This document shows positions 15,838-22,080 of a stretch of 43,759 nt of DNA, piece after piece. The translations under genes and the position numbers were made by a program. Location: positions 1 through 43,759 of the forward strand of contig NZ_CP044223.1 of the NCBI RefSeq assembly GCF_008727795.1, in the 5' to 3' direction. Below the pieces are notes generated by a model. That model had not been told where the DNA came from and did not search any database. It saw only the letters and a program-made list of their open reading frames with translations. This stretch comes from Nitrincola iocasae. Lineage in GTDB: Bacteria; Pseudomonadota; Gammaproteobacteria; Pseudomonadales; Balneatricaceae. Position 1 is the first letter of the stretch; each line of letters opens with the position of its first letter.

Positions 15838-16104
15838 TTAGCTCCAGTTCCGCCACATACGGTTTAGTTCCAGGCTTCGGCCTCGCCACTGCTCCCCTAG
15901 CGCCTTAGTGGCCGCAGCTCTGTAGTTAATCCGCGTATGGATAGTGCATCCAGCTATAGCGTGCTTGATGCTGTCGTAACGGTCGAATGCTAGAGCTGTT
16001 TGGTAGCCAAACCGTTCAACACAGCGGCGATCCAGACTGGCCCGAACTCGCCCGCCCATTCGTTCCCACTCCCGAAACATTTGCATAAAAGTTTTCTGTT
16101 TCAT
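15838..16104 (-). CDS. Unknown basic protein, 88 residues
   Basis: Read from ATG 16104 after the RBS AGGGGG, the product opens MKQKTFMQMFREWERMGGRV. It is rich in Arg, Trp and Tyr (YDSIKHAIAG, YRAAATKALGEQWRGRSLEL) with no membrane segment. No family recognised. It lies 47 bases after the stop of the zinc-ribbon gene that is split by the qnrS element, so it was probably the second gene of that KorC-controlled operon. The insertion now separates it from its promoter by 1.4 kb, unless transcription comes from qnrS. Confidence 0.7.
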   Translation of the reverse strand: MKQKTFMQMFREWERMGGRVRASLDRRCVERFGYQTALAFDRYDSIKHAIAGCTIHTRINYRAAATKALGEQWRGRSLELNRMWRNWS

Positions 16105-16139
16105 AATGCCCCCTTGGCTGGTAGGGCAGGCTTTCGCCC

Positions 16140-16154
16140 GCCCCTCAAATGTCA
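16140..16154 (-). repeat. Solitary TrfA iteron outside oriV
   Basis: GCCCCTCAAATGTCA is the reverse complement of TGACATTTGAGGGGC, a TrfA iteron. It covers the stop codon of the zinc-ribbon gene, 1.8 kb from the next iteron. The copy at 17980 has the same sequence in the opposite orientation. Before the qnrS insertion the two were about 0.45 kb apart. Confidence 0.8.
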
Positions 16155-16248
16155 ATGAAAGTCAGGCTCAGCGCCGCATTCGACACAACCGGCCTCGTAA
16201 GGATCGGCCCCAGCTTCTCCGCATTCGTTGCAAATCCAAGTTGACTCT

Positions 16249-16253
16249 TCTGG
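16249..16253. repeat. 5-bp target duplication, left copy (TCTGG)
   Basis: TCTGG directly precedes the element's TGT end. The same five bases follow the other end at 17648-17652. A 5-bp duplication is the size made by Tn7-type transposition. Confidence 0.9.
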
Positions 16254-16261
16254 TGTCGGTG

Positions 16262-16326
16262 GACAACAAAGTTTGTAACTCTGACGATAAAGTTCGCCAC
16301 TTTTACATTAAAGATTGAAACTTTAT
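16262..16326. repeat. Left-end array of three contiguous TnsB-like sites
   Basis: Three tandem sites of about 21-22 bp start GACAACAAAGTTTGTAACT (16262), GACGATAAAGTTCGCCACTT (16283) and ACATTAAAGATTGAAACTTT (16305). The Tn7 TnsB site, as I recall it, begins GACAATAAAGTCTTAAAC. The arrangement corresponds to the compact end of Tn7. Confidence 0.8.
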
Positions 16327-16367
16327 AAGGAGCAGTGCTTACAGGATAAGCACTGCTCCTTATAAAG
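16321..16367. repeat. Perfect 21-bp inverted repeat next to the left end
   Basis: The arm at 16321-16341 (starting CTTTATAAGGAGCAG) pairs perfectly with the arm at 16347-16367 around a 5-base loop CAGGA. It lies 125 bases downstream of the qnrS stop on the minus strand. It could terminate qnrS transcription, although no T run follows, or serve as a protein site inside the element end. Confidence 0.8.
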
Positions 16368-16491
16368 GATATTTAATCTCAGAATCGTTTTTGGACAAGA
16401 ATGAGCTAGAAGTATTGATCTAGCTCTGGTGATTTGAATTAGAAAATGTATTAATGTTGTGTATAGTTTATCAGCAGGTATTCGTAAGCAT

Positions 16492-17148
16492 CTAGTCAGG
16501 AAAAACAACAATACCCAACGCTTCGAGAAGCTGTTCTTGTTGCCAGCTGGCAATTTTGATACCTGATGTATCGACTTTTCGAGGATCTAAACCGTCGAGT
16601 TCGGCGTGACATAAATTAGCACCCTGTAGGCTAAACTGTCCCCAGACATCTTCAGAAAAAACACCTCGACTTAAGTCTGACTCTTTCAGTGATGCGCCCG
16701 CGAGGTGAGTCCCTATCCAGCGATTTTCAAACAGCTCACATTTTTCTAAACAGACCCGCTCCATATTGGCATAAGACAGGTTACATCCAGTAATAAAGGC
16801 TGAGCAAAAGTACATACGATTACTCACTTGATTGGCAAAGTTTGCTCGGGAAAAGTTGGCCCCTTTTAAATCACACTCACGTAACTCAATACCGTAGCAA
16901 TTGGCGTTACTAAAGTTTGCCATCGCAAGCTGGCATTGTTGGAAACTTGCATCGCGAAGGTCTGCGACATCAAAATGGCAACCTTCGATATCACCCTGTT
17001 CAATGAACTTGCAGTTAATAAATGTCGCATCACGCAAGTTAGCACGTCGAAAATCGCATCGGATAAAGGTGCAAGCAGTGAAAGTAATATCACTTAGATC
17101 TTGATGTGAAAAACTGTGGTGTCGATATGTGTGACGGTAGGTTTCCAT
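16492..17148 (-). CDS. qnrS2: QnrS-family pentapeptide-repeat protein (QnrS2-like)
   Basis: The 218-residue protein is almost wholly pentapeptide repeats of the A(D/N)LXX type, for example CDFRRANLRDATFINCKF, CHFDVADLRDASFQQCQL and LSYANMERVCLEKCE. It has the Qnr N-terminus METYRHTYRHHSFSH and ends WQQEQLLEALGIVVFPD. Qnr proteins fold as a right-handed beta-helix dimer that mimics DNA and shields gyrase and topoisomerase IV, giving low-level quinolone resistance. The sequence fits my memory of QnrS2 rather than QnrS1, but the exact allele needs a database comparison. RBS AGGAG precedes the ATG. The region is clearly more A+T-rich than the plasmid backbone. Confidence 0.93.
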   Translation of the reverse strand: METYRHTYRHHSFSHQDLSDITFTACTFIRCDFRRANLRDATFINCKFIEQGDIEGCHFDVADLRDASFQQCQLAMANFSNANCYGIELRECDLKGANFSRANFANQVSNRMYFCSAFITGCNLSYANMERVCLEKCELFENRWIGTHLAGASLKESDLSRGVFSEDVWGQFSLQGANLCHAELDGLDPRKVDTSGIKIASWQQEQLLEALGIVVFPD

Positions 17149-17515
17149 GTTGACTCCTATGATGAACTGGACGCAACACTACCATCAAAGCCACATCACA
17201 TCACCAAAATAAAAACACTAAAAATCAAGATCTTAAAAACCCTCATTTTGCCTATTTTAAGGGGGTAAAATAGCGCCCTGAGCCTCTATGTTAACGTTCA
17301 AAGTACGCGGCACCATTGAAAAAAGTTATCCGCTTAAAAAGCCACAGAGAAAAGGAACCCAATAGATTACTGATGTCCGCCATTAGGTAAAGTAACCTTA
17401 AACGGAAGCCTGCAATTTGAAGTAGATACAAGGTCTAAGAAGGAATGGGGCAAAAGCTTGCTACAGCAAAAGACAAACTATGACAAAAAGCGTCGAAAAG
17501 TTTCGAACTTTATTG
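17149..17515. other. Gene-free stretch upstream of qnrS inside the element
   Basis: About 370 A+T-rich bases between the qnrS start and the right-end repeat array. I see no convincing ORF, RNA gene or clear promoter, though the qnrS promoter must lie here or further upstream. Confidence 0.6.
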
Positions 17516-17639
17516 TTACTTCTTGCTTTGAGTTGGCCTATTGAGTGAAATTGAGTTTTGATCTTTATTGTCAGTTCTTTGCTATAGTGTCACGTAGCAA
17601 TCTGCCCCGCGTAACAGAAAAGTTTCAATCTTTGTTGTT
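17497..17639. repeat. Right-end array of three dispersed TnsB-like sites
   Basis: Read inward on the minus strand: AACAACAAAGATTGAAACTT from 17639, GACAATAAAGATCAAAACTC from 17572, and AACAATAAAGTTCGAAACTT from 17517. Spacing is 67 and 55 bases, the dispersed layout typical of one Tn7 end. Confidence 0.8.
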
Positions 17640-17647
17640 CAGCGACA

Positions 17648-17652
17648 TCTGG
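17648..17652. repeat. 5-bp target duplication, right copy (TCTGG)
   Basis: TCTGG directly follows the ACA tip of the element and equals the left copy at 16249-16253. Confidence 0.9.
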
Positions 17653-17853
17653 CTCGGTAGCAACGCGGCTGAATCGTCCGCTCTTGGAGTCCTCCAACCA
17701 TTCGCCCTCGCTCTCAAGCTGGAATGTGAACGTGTGACCGGCACGGCAGGTGCCTTGCCACGGTGTTTCTGGGGTGTCGGTATCTTGGGGAACAGGAGCG
17801 CCGCAAGTAGGGCACAGGGGGCGTGTTAGATCAGGGGTGTAAGTGTAAATCGT

Positions 17854-17953
17854 CATCGGAAATTCTCCGGTTGTTGACCTTGGCGACTTGCCCGGCCTTC
17901 TGTTTATAATAATAGGGCAAAATGCCCTATCTTGTCAAGGGCAAATTGTCCTA
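17854..17953 (-). promoter_or_regulatory. KorC-type leader/promoter copy for the split zinc-ribbon gene
   Basis: It has the same build as the block at 15703-15806: -35 TTGACA, a KorC operator TAGGGCAAAATGCCCTA at 17913-17929 and a second, slightly decayed operator AGGGCAAATTGTCCT at 17938-17952. It drives the gene that the qnrS element has split. Confidence 0.86.
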
Positions 17954-17979
17954 CAAGCCCCATTTTTAAAGGGTTTCAT

Positions 17980-17994
17980 TGACATTTGAGGGGC
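17980..17994 (+). repeat. Single TrfA iteron in opposite orientation
   Basis: TGACATTTGAGGGGC lies 447 bases before the main cluster and is turned the other way. It matches the solitary copy at 16140 base for base. Confidence 0.85.
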
Positions 17995-18440
17995 TGATTC
18001 AAGCTCCGATCTGGCCGCCTCCTTTCCTTGGCGTACAAACAAACGAACTTCCCAACTTGCTCAATAGTTTAGGATTGCCTCAGAGGCTCCAGGGGGCACG
18101 ATCTTTGACAATCGGGGAGTCCAGAGGGGCGGTAGCCCCTTTGGGCATAGCGCAGCGTAAACGCACGATTCAATGGGGTGAGGACGCGAAGCGGCCGAGG
18201 GGCTTGCCCCTGGGGGGATGGGAGGGAGCGCAGCGACCGGGAGGGATTGAGAAGGGGGGTCTCCCCCCTTCGGGGGCCGGTTTTCGCTTTTCGGTTTTTT
18301 CTCGCCAAATGAGTGTTTTTCGCCCAATTGGTTATAAATAAATGGTTATATTATTGGTATATAAAGGGTTAAAAGAAGGTTAGAGGGGCTAAAAAACGAT
18401 TATAACGCTTTGTTTTTATTGGTTTTTTAGGATCACCCCC

Positions 18441-18546
18441 GCCCCTCAAGTGTCAGTAAACCCGCCCCTCAAGTGTCAGTATTTTGCCCCTCAAGTGTCA
18501 GTAAACCCGCCCCTCAAGTGTCAATAGGTGCGCCCCTCAAGTGTCA
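18441..18546 (-). repeat. Main cluster of five TrfA iterons
   Basis: Five identical 15-bp units GCCCCTCAAGTGTCA start at 18441, 18464, 18486, 18509 and 18532. Steps of 23, 22, 23 and 23 bases place them on the same face of the helix, as in the RK2 minimal origin. Confidence 0.95.
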
Positions 18547-18587
18547 ATAGCGTAACGGGGTTACTAACAGGGTTATACCTATGAAAT

Positions 18588-18596
18588 GTGGATAAC
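18588..18596 (-). promoter_or_regulatory. DnaA box
   Basis: TGTGGATAA is the complement of the consensus DnaA box TTATCCACA. It lies 41 bases beyond the last iteron of the main cluster. Confidence 0.7.
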
Positions 18597-18658
18597 TCTT
18601 AGCCAAGGTCTGGCTTTCGCCAGGTTTGGACGCCAGGGAAGGGGTGTTTTTCAAGCTG

Positions 18659-18729
18659 GCCCTTCAAGTGTCAGTAGTGCGCCTAGTCCGCTGGCCCCTC
18701 ATATGTCAACTAACGCCCCTCATATGTCA
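18659..18729 (-). repeat. Second, diverged iteron group
   Basis: GCCCTTCAAGTGTCA at 18659 and two copies of GCCCCTCATATGTCA at 18694 and 18715 (21 bp apart). In RK2 extra iterons outside the minimal origin take part in copy control; the same role is inferred here. Confidence 0.8.
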
Positions 18730-18785
18730 ACCAACAATATTTATCCCCATAGCCTACCCACAGGCTTAGCCCCTCATAAAGCAAC

Positions 18786-18808
18786 AAAAAAGGGGCCGCA
18801 GCCCCTTT
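18786..18808 (-). terminator. trfA terminator
   Basis: On the minus strand AAAGGGGC-tgcg-GCCCCTTT is followed by TTTTGTTGC. It sits 28 bases past the trfA stop and separates the operon from oriV. Confidence 0.87.
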
Positions 18809-18835
18809 GTTCTCGATGCGTGGCCATGATGGCCA

Positions 18836-19705
18836 TCAGCTTCGCTTGCAGTGCAATTGCTCCCCGGCAACCCAAGCATGGGCAACAAGGCCGCTTTCTC
18901 TCAGCTCGTCACACGCAGCCCCTACCTGCTCCCGCCACTTCTTAGCCCTGGTTGATTCTGAGCCGCACATAAGCCGGAAGGTTTCTAGTTTCAACGGGAA
19001 CGGCTCCTTGTGTGAAGCAAAGTAATCGAACATACGGCGGGCCGTGGGGGACAGCTTACGGTACTTGTCCCAAATAAAGCGGGAATAGTAATCACCAGCG
19101 AACAGCACAACCATTTCTTCATCAATCATGACCTGGCATCGAGAATTGCGCTTGCCTCGATCCAGGACACGAAACCGGCTGATTAGTGACAGTGACTCAA
19201 GCCGTCCAACTCGTTTGGATTCAAATTGCATGGCCGATGCTTGCAACCGTGACAAACACTCTTCGGCCTTTTTGTAATAGCGGCCATTGATTGACCATCC
19301 CAAGTCCTTACACAGCTCATAGAATGTAAAGCTGATAGGGTCGCCAATAGGCGAACGCTTGGAATACTCCATGACCTGTTGCCATACCAGCTCGTCATCC
19401 TCCGCCCGTAGCTCTACGCCTGTGTAAGTAATGTTCACATCGTCACCGATGCTATAGATAGGCTCGTTTTGCAGGGCCAGGCGGGGCGCTCGCTTGTTAC
19501 GGACAGTGAACAACGCCGAGCGGGCGTAGTCGTTCGGCAGTGCCCGCATGTGATCCCCCCAGGGGGCAATATCGAACAACGATAACTGAGCGTCTTTGAT
19601 CTCTTGTTTAGTGTGTTTTAGCAACGCTGCTTGCCGGGCTTCGTCAACCTTCGAGGCCAGTGCATCCGTCGCGCCTTTTTTTCGCCCTGGCTTCTTGTCG
19701 CTCAT
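18836..19705 (-). CDS. trfA: TrfA2, short form of the replication initiator
   Basis: An internal ATG at 19705 preceded by GGGGGAAACC starts a 289-residue form (MSDKKPGRKKGATDALASK). RK2 makes a 33-kDa TrfA2 in the same way (285 residues). The short form binds iterons and supports replication in most hosts. It shares all DNA-binding domains with the long form. Confidence 0.88.
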   Translation of the reverse strand: MSDKKPGRKKGATDALASKVDEARQAALLKHTKQEIKDAQLSLFDIAPWGDHMRALPNDYARSALFTVRNKRAPRLALQNEPIYSIGDDVNITYTGVELRAEDDELVWQQVMEYSKRSPIGDPISFTFYELCKDLGWSINGRYYKKAEECLSRLQASAMQFESKRVGRLESLSLISRFRVLDRGKRNSRCQVMIDEEMVVLFAGDYYSRFIWDKYRKLSPTARRMFDYFASHKEPFPLKLETFRLMCGSESTRAKKWREQVGAACDELRESGLVAHAWVAGEQLHCKRS

Positions 19706-19966
19706 GGTTTCCCCCTTGGCAGCCGGGGCCGGGTCGCTGGCCTCCGTGGTGTTCTGTTTTGCTTTGGTCGTATCAGAAAGGGCAGGGGCTTCGGGTTCAG
19801 GAATACCCGGCAGGGTAATAGCCTCGCCTATTGGGCGAACCTCCGCTTGTGCTGATCGGTTCCGATAATAGTTGGTCCTGGACGCAATTTCTTCCGCTTT
19901 GTCCGGCTCAACACCGCTATCAATCAGCTTTCGGATATATTCTTGTTTATTAAAGTAATCTGCCAT
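18836..19966 (-). CDS. trfA: TrfA1, replication initiator, long form
   Basis: The 376-residue TrfA1 opens MADYFNKQEYIRKLIDSGVE and has a low-complexity linker before the internal TrfA2 start. The replication domain includes LALQNEPIYSIGDDVNITYT, GDPISFTFYELCKDLGWSIN and KLSPTARRMFDYFASHKEPF (winged helices). RK2 TrfA1 is 382 residues and its N-terminal part recruits helicase in hosts such as Pseudomonas. The gene lies downstream of ssb in one operon with a KorA/KorB-controlled promoter. Confidence 0.95.
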   Translation of the reverse strand: MADYFNKQEYIRKLIDSGVEPDKAEEIASRTNYYRNRSAQAEVRPIGEAITLPGIPEPEAPALSDTTKAKQNTTEASDPAPAAKGETMSDKKPGRKKGATDALASKVDEARQAALLKHTKQEIKDAQLSLFDIAPWGDHMRALPNDYARSALFTVRNKRAPRLALQNEPIYSIGDDVNITYTGVELRAEDDELVWQQVMEYSKRSPIGDPISFTFYELCKDLGWSINGRYYKKAEECLSRLQASAMQFESKRVGRLESLSLISRFRVLDRGKRNSRCQVMIDEEMVVLFAGDYYSRFIWDKYRKLSPTARRMFDYFASHKEPFPLKLETFRLMCGSESTRAKKWREQVGAACDELRESGLVAHAWVAGEQLHCKRS

Positions 19967-20014
19967 CTAGTGCCCTCCTGGGAAACACCCCAGCATCAAG
20001 CCGGGGCAACCGCC

Positions 20015-20362
20015 TTACCCCTGTTGTTGTCCTTCCGGGGCTTTTGTGTCTAGGTAATCAATCTTTTCTACAATGAAGTCGGTGCCAAACTCGGTTTTGC
20101 CATCTTTTTCAAAGCGAGTGTTTTCAATGCGGCCCTGAACAAACACCTTGGAACCTTTCCCCAGGTAGCGGCCTGCATTGTCGGCTATCGCACCAAAAGA
20201 CTTGATGCGGAAAAAATCGGTCTTCTCTTTCTTGTCAGCTCCCTTGCCCCATGTGCTGTTAACAGCAATGTCAAAAATTGCGCGACTGCTGCCGCCCTGG
20301 CTGTTATGTAGCTCTGTATCACGGGTAAGATTTCCGATAAACTGAAACATATTGTGGCTCAT
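20015..20362 (-). CDS. ssb: Ssb, single-stranded DNA-binding protein
   Basis: The 115-residue protein (MSHNMFQFIGNLTRDTELHN) has an OB-fold pattern with RAIFDIAVNST, KTDFFRIKSFGAIADNAGRY and KVFVQGRIENTRFEKDG. It lacks the acidic tail DDDIPF of chromosomal Ssb. RK2 carries ssb (p116) in the same place ahead of trfA. It shares the leftward promoter with trfA. Confidence 0.95.
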   Translation of the reverse strand: MSHNMFQFIGNLTRDTELHNSQGGSSRAIFDIAVNSTWGKGADKKEKTDFFRIKSFGAIADNAGRYLGKGSKVFVQGRIENTRFEKDGKTEFGTDFIVEKIDYLDTKAPEGQQQG

Positions 20363-20392
20363 GGTAGAGTCTCCTTTCGTAATGACAAGGGG

Positions 20393-20438
20393 AGTATAGC
20401 TATACTTTTAAACCAAGTCAAAAACTTTAGCGGCTAAA
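20393..20438 (-). promoter_or_regulatory. ssb-trfA promoter with KorA and KorB operators
   Basis: On the minus strand TTGACT (20421-20416), a 17-base spacer and TATACT (20398-20393) form the promoter. GTATAGCTATAC (20394-20405) overlaps the -10 box and TTTAGCGGCTAAA (20426-20438) lies just upstream of -35, the same design as the korA promoter. The divergent trbA start is only 22 bases from the KorB site, so one region serves both directions as in RK2. Confidence 0.88.
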
Positions 20439-20460
20439 ATCAGCCTACAAGAGAGGCAAG

Positions 20461-20844
20461 GTGTACAATTTCATCTTCTTTACTAACGTGCTGCGCATCC
20501 TAGACGAGCGGCACATGACCAAAAACGAGCTTGCGGAACGCTCTGGCGTTTCCATTTCGTTTTTGTCGGATTTAACAACGGGTAAGGCTAATCCGTCACT
20601 GAAAGTGATGGAAGCCATAGCGGCAGCCCTTGAAACGCCGCTCCCTCTTCTCCTGGAGTCAACCGACTTGGATCGGGCAGCACTAGACGCATTAGCGGGC
20701 GGGAAAATGCCAAATAGCTTGCCAGCAGGCTATGAACGTGTTTGTGCTGTACTTCCTGAGCATCGCGCCTTCCAAGTAAAGAAGTGGGGGGAAGAAACTA
20801 GAAAAAAATTGCGGGACATGGACACCACACAAAAGGACTATTGA
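20461..20844 (+). CDS. trbA: TrbA, regulator of transfer genes
   Basis: A 127-residue protein with a GTG start at 20461 after GAGAGGCAAG. The N-terminal part is an XRE/Cro-type helix-turn-helix (MTKNELAERSGVSISFLSDL, TTGKANPSLKVMEAIAAAL). The C-terminal part, VCAVLPEHRAFQVKKWGEET, matches the dimer module of KorA. In RK2 TrbA represses traG, traJ, traK and trbB promoters and balances transfer against vegetative upkeep. It reads away from ssb-trfA and towards the trb operon. Confidence 0.93.
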   Translation: MYNFIFFTNVLRILDERHMTKNELAERSGVSISFLSDLTTGKANPSLKVMEAIAAALETPLPLLLESTDLDRAALDALAGGKMPNSLPAGYERVCAVLPEHRAFQVKKWGEETRKKLRDMDTTQKDY

Positions 20845-21095
20845 CTTTTTTGTAATAAATCCCTCCCTGCCGCTGCTAAATTTTAGCGGCTAAAAAGGCT
20901 GCCGGGCCTTTCAACACCGGAATCACCGAAAAGGATCGTTGCGTTACAGGCAAGATATAGGCTCGCGGGTGTCTCACTCGTGAGCCTCAAGGACGAAATT
21001 ACCTAAACTTTTTTCTTCGTTATGTTGCACGGTCTTAATTTTCGGTATATCGTATGTACTAGAAACGGATTAACCGAAAATACCGGGGCAATTGA
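20845..21095 (+). promoter_or_regulatory. trbB promoter region
   Basis: A 251-base gap ahead of the trb operon. It contains a KorB operator (20882-20894) and an inverted repeat ATTTTCGGT (21038-21046) with ACCGAAAAT (21073-21081) shortly before the trbB start, a possible TrbA site. TTGCAC at 21025 could serve as a -35 box, but I cannot place the -10 firmly. Confidence 0.65.
20882..20894. promoter_or_regulatory. KorB operator ahead of trbB
   Basis: TTTAGCGGCTAAA lies 37 bases after the trbA stop and about 200 bases upstream of trbB, a distance at which KorB is known to act on promoters in RK2. Confidence 0.87.
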
Positions 21096-22055
21096 ATGCA
21101 ACAAAACGACATGACTGGCTCCATTAAGGACCGGGCAAAAAGAAAACTAGAGCGGGATATTGGGCCGGAGCTTCTCCAGGCTCTAAATCACTCTAAGACA
21201 GTCGAGCTTATGCTCAACGCAGACGGGAAAGTTTGGGTTGAACGTCTAGGTGAGGGGATGCAGTGCATCGGAACGCTTAGACCTGCCCAGGCTCAAGCTA
21301 TTATCGAGACTATTGCCGGGTATCACGGCAAAGAAGTCACCCGAAGCAAGCCTATCCTAGAAGGGGAGTTTCCCCTTGATGGCTCCCGCTTCGCAGGCCA
21401 GCTACCTCCAGTAGTTCCGGCCCCTACCTTCGCCATTCGTAAGAAAGCCGTTGCGATCTTCACCCTGGACCAGTACGTGGAAAACGGCATTATGACCGCC
21501 GCCCAAAAACACGTCCTGGTTGAAGCTGTGGCAGCACACCGAAACATTCTTGTCATCGGCGGCACTGGCTCAGGCAAAACCACCCTGGTTAACGCCATCA
21601 TCAACGAAATGGTGATTACCGATCCTACAGAACGGGTTTTCATCATTGAGGATACCGGCGAAATCCAATGTGCCGCAGAAAACCACGTTCAGTATCACAC
21701 CAGCCTTGACGTATCCATGACGGCATTGCTGAAAACAACTTTGCGCATGAGGCCCGACCGTATCCTGGTCGGTGAGGTGCGCGGAGCGGAAGCCTTGGAC
21801 CTTCTCGATGCTTGGAATACCGGGCATGAGGGCGGAGCTGCAACACTGCACGCTAACAATGCTAACGCTGGCCTAGCTCGCTTGCGGTCGCTGATTACAC
21901 GTAATCCAGCGGCTCCAGCCGAGATTGAACCGCTAATTGGCGAGGTGGTTCACATCGTTGTTCATATCGCCAGAACCCCGGAAGGCCGCCGCATCCAGGA
22001 AATCCTAGAGGTTTCCGGTTATTGCGATGGTCAATACATCACTAAATCCCTTTAA
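21096..22055 (+). CDS. trbB: TrbB, VirB11-type ATPase
   Basis: TrbB is the hexameric traffic ATPase at the cytoplasmic base of the mating channel. The 319-residue protein has Walker A GGTGSGKTT at about residue 154, the Asp box RVFIIEDTGEIQC, Walker B region RMRPDRILVGEVRGAEALDL and the His box TGHEGGAATLHANN. RP4 TrbB is 320 residues. It is the first gene of the trb operon and precedes the pilin gene by 25 bases. Confidence 0.97.
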   Translation: MQQNDMTGSIKDRAKRKLERDIGPELLQALNHSKTVELMLNADGKVWVERLGEGMQCIGTLRPAQAQAIIETIAGYHGKEVTRSKPILEGEFPLDGSRFAGQLPPVVPAPTFAIRKKAVAIFTLDQYVENGIMTAAQKHVLVEAVAAHRNILVIGGTGSGKTTLVNAIINEMVITDPTERVFIIEDTGEIQCAAENHVQYHTSLDVSMTALLKTTLRMRPDRILVGEVRGAEALDLLDAWNTGHEGGAATLHANNANAGLARLRSLITRNPAAPAEIEPLIGEVVHIVVHIARTPEGRRIQEILEVSGYCDGQYITKSL

Positions 22056-22080
22056 ACGTAGGAAACTAGGAGTAATACCA

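Larger units (their letters stand above)
16254..17647. mobile_element. Tn7-like mini-element (mobile insertion cassette) carrying qnrS
   Basis: The 1394-bp element begins TGTCGGTGGACAACAAAG and its other end, read inward, is TGTCGCTGAACAACAAAG. Both ends carry three TnsB-like sites of about 22 bp with a core resembling ACAATAAAGNTNNAAAC. At the left they are contiguous (16262, 16283 and 16304); at the right they are dispersed (read from 17639, 17572 and 17517 inward). One compact and one dispersed array, TGT/ACA tips and a 5-bp duplication are the hallmarks of Tn7-type ends. No transposase is inside, so it would move in trans. The qnrS2 cassette described earlier on IncQ and IncU plasmids as a mobile insertion cassette with short inverted repeats is probably the same type of element. 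Confidence 0.88.
16152..17856 (-). pseudogene. Zinc-ribbon protein gene split by the qnrS element
   Basis: The 5' part (17856-17648) encodes 69 residues, MTIYTYTPDLTRPLCPTCGA ... FSRVATEP, and the 3' part (16253-16152) encodes ESTWICNECGEAGADPYEAG and CVECGAEPDFH. When the element (16254-17647) and one copy of the 5-bp duplication TCTGG are removed, the two parts join in frame (ATEP-EESTWIC) to give 101 residues with CPTC, CNEC and CVEC metal-binding pairs. The gene has the KorC-type promoter copy just upstream. Its role is unknown; it resembles small zinc-ribbon proteins in general only. Confidence 0.85.
17954..18785. other. oriV: oriV, vegetative replication origin
   Basis: About 830 bases without a gene. 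Contents: one iteron TGACATTTGAGGGGC in the plus orientation (17980-17994); a G+C-rich stretch (18100-18290); an A+T-rich stretch (18325-18425); five iterons in the minus orientation at 22-23-bp spacing (18441-18546); a DnaA-box-like TGTGGATAA (18588-18596); and three further iterons, one at 18659 with one change and two at 18694 and 18715 with CATATGTCA. A degenerate copy follows at 18769. The same parts in the same order are known from RK2 oriV, which TrfA and DnaA open in the A+T-rich region. Confidence 0.92.

Noticed and set aside
16254..17647. Integron cassette (attC) explanation for qnrS
   Set aside because: No integrase, attI or attC core sites are seen; the TGT/ACA tips, repeat arrays and TCTGG duplication fit transposition.
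17954..18440. Frames in oriV, including a 120-codon frame at 17979-18341
   Set aside because: They cover an iteron and G+C-rich origin sequence, lack an RBS and have arbitrary composition.
18441..18546. CRISPR-like array
   Set aside because: The 15-bp repeats with 7-8-bp gaps are TrfA iterons; there are no unique spacers or cas genes.
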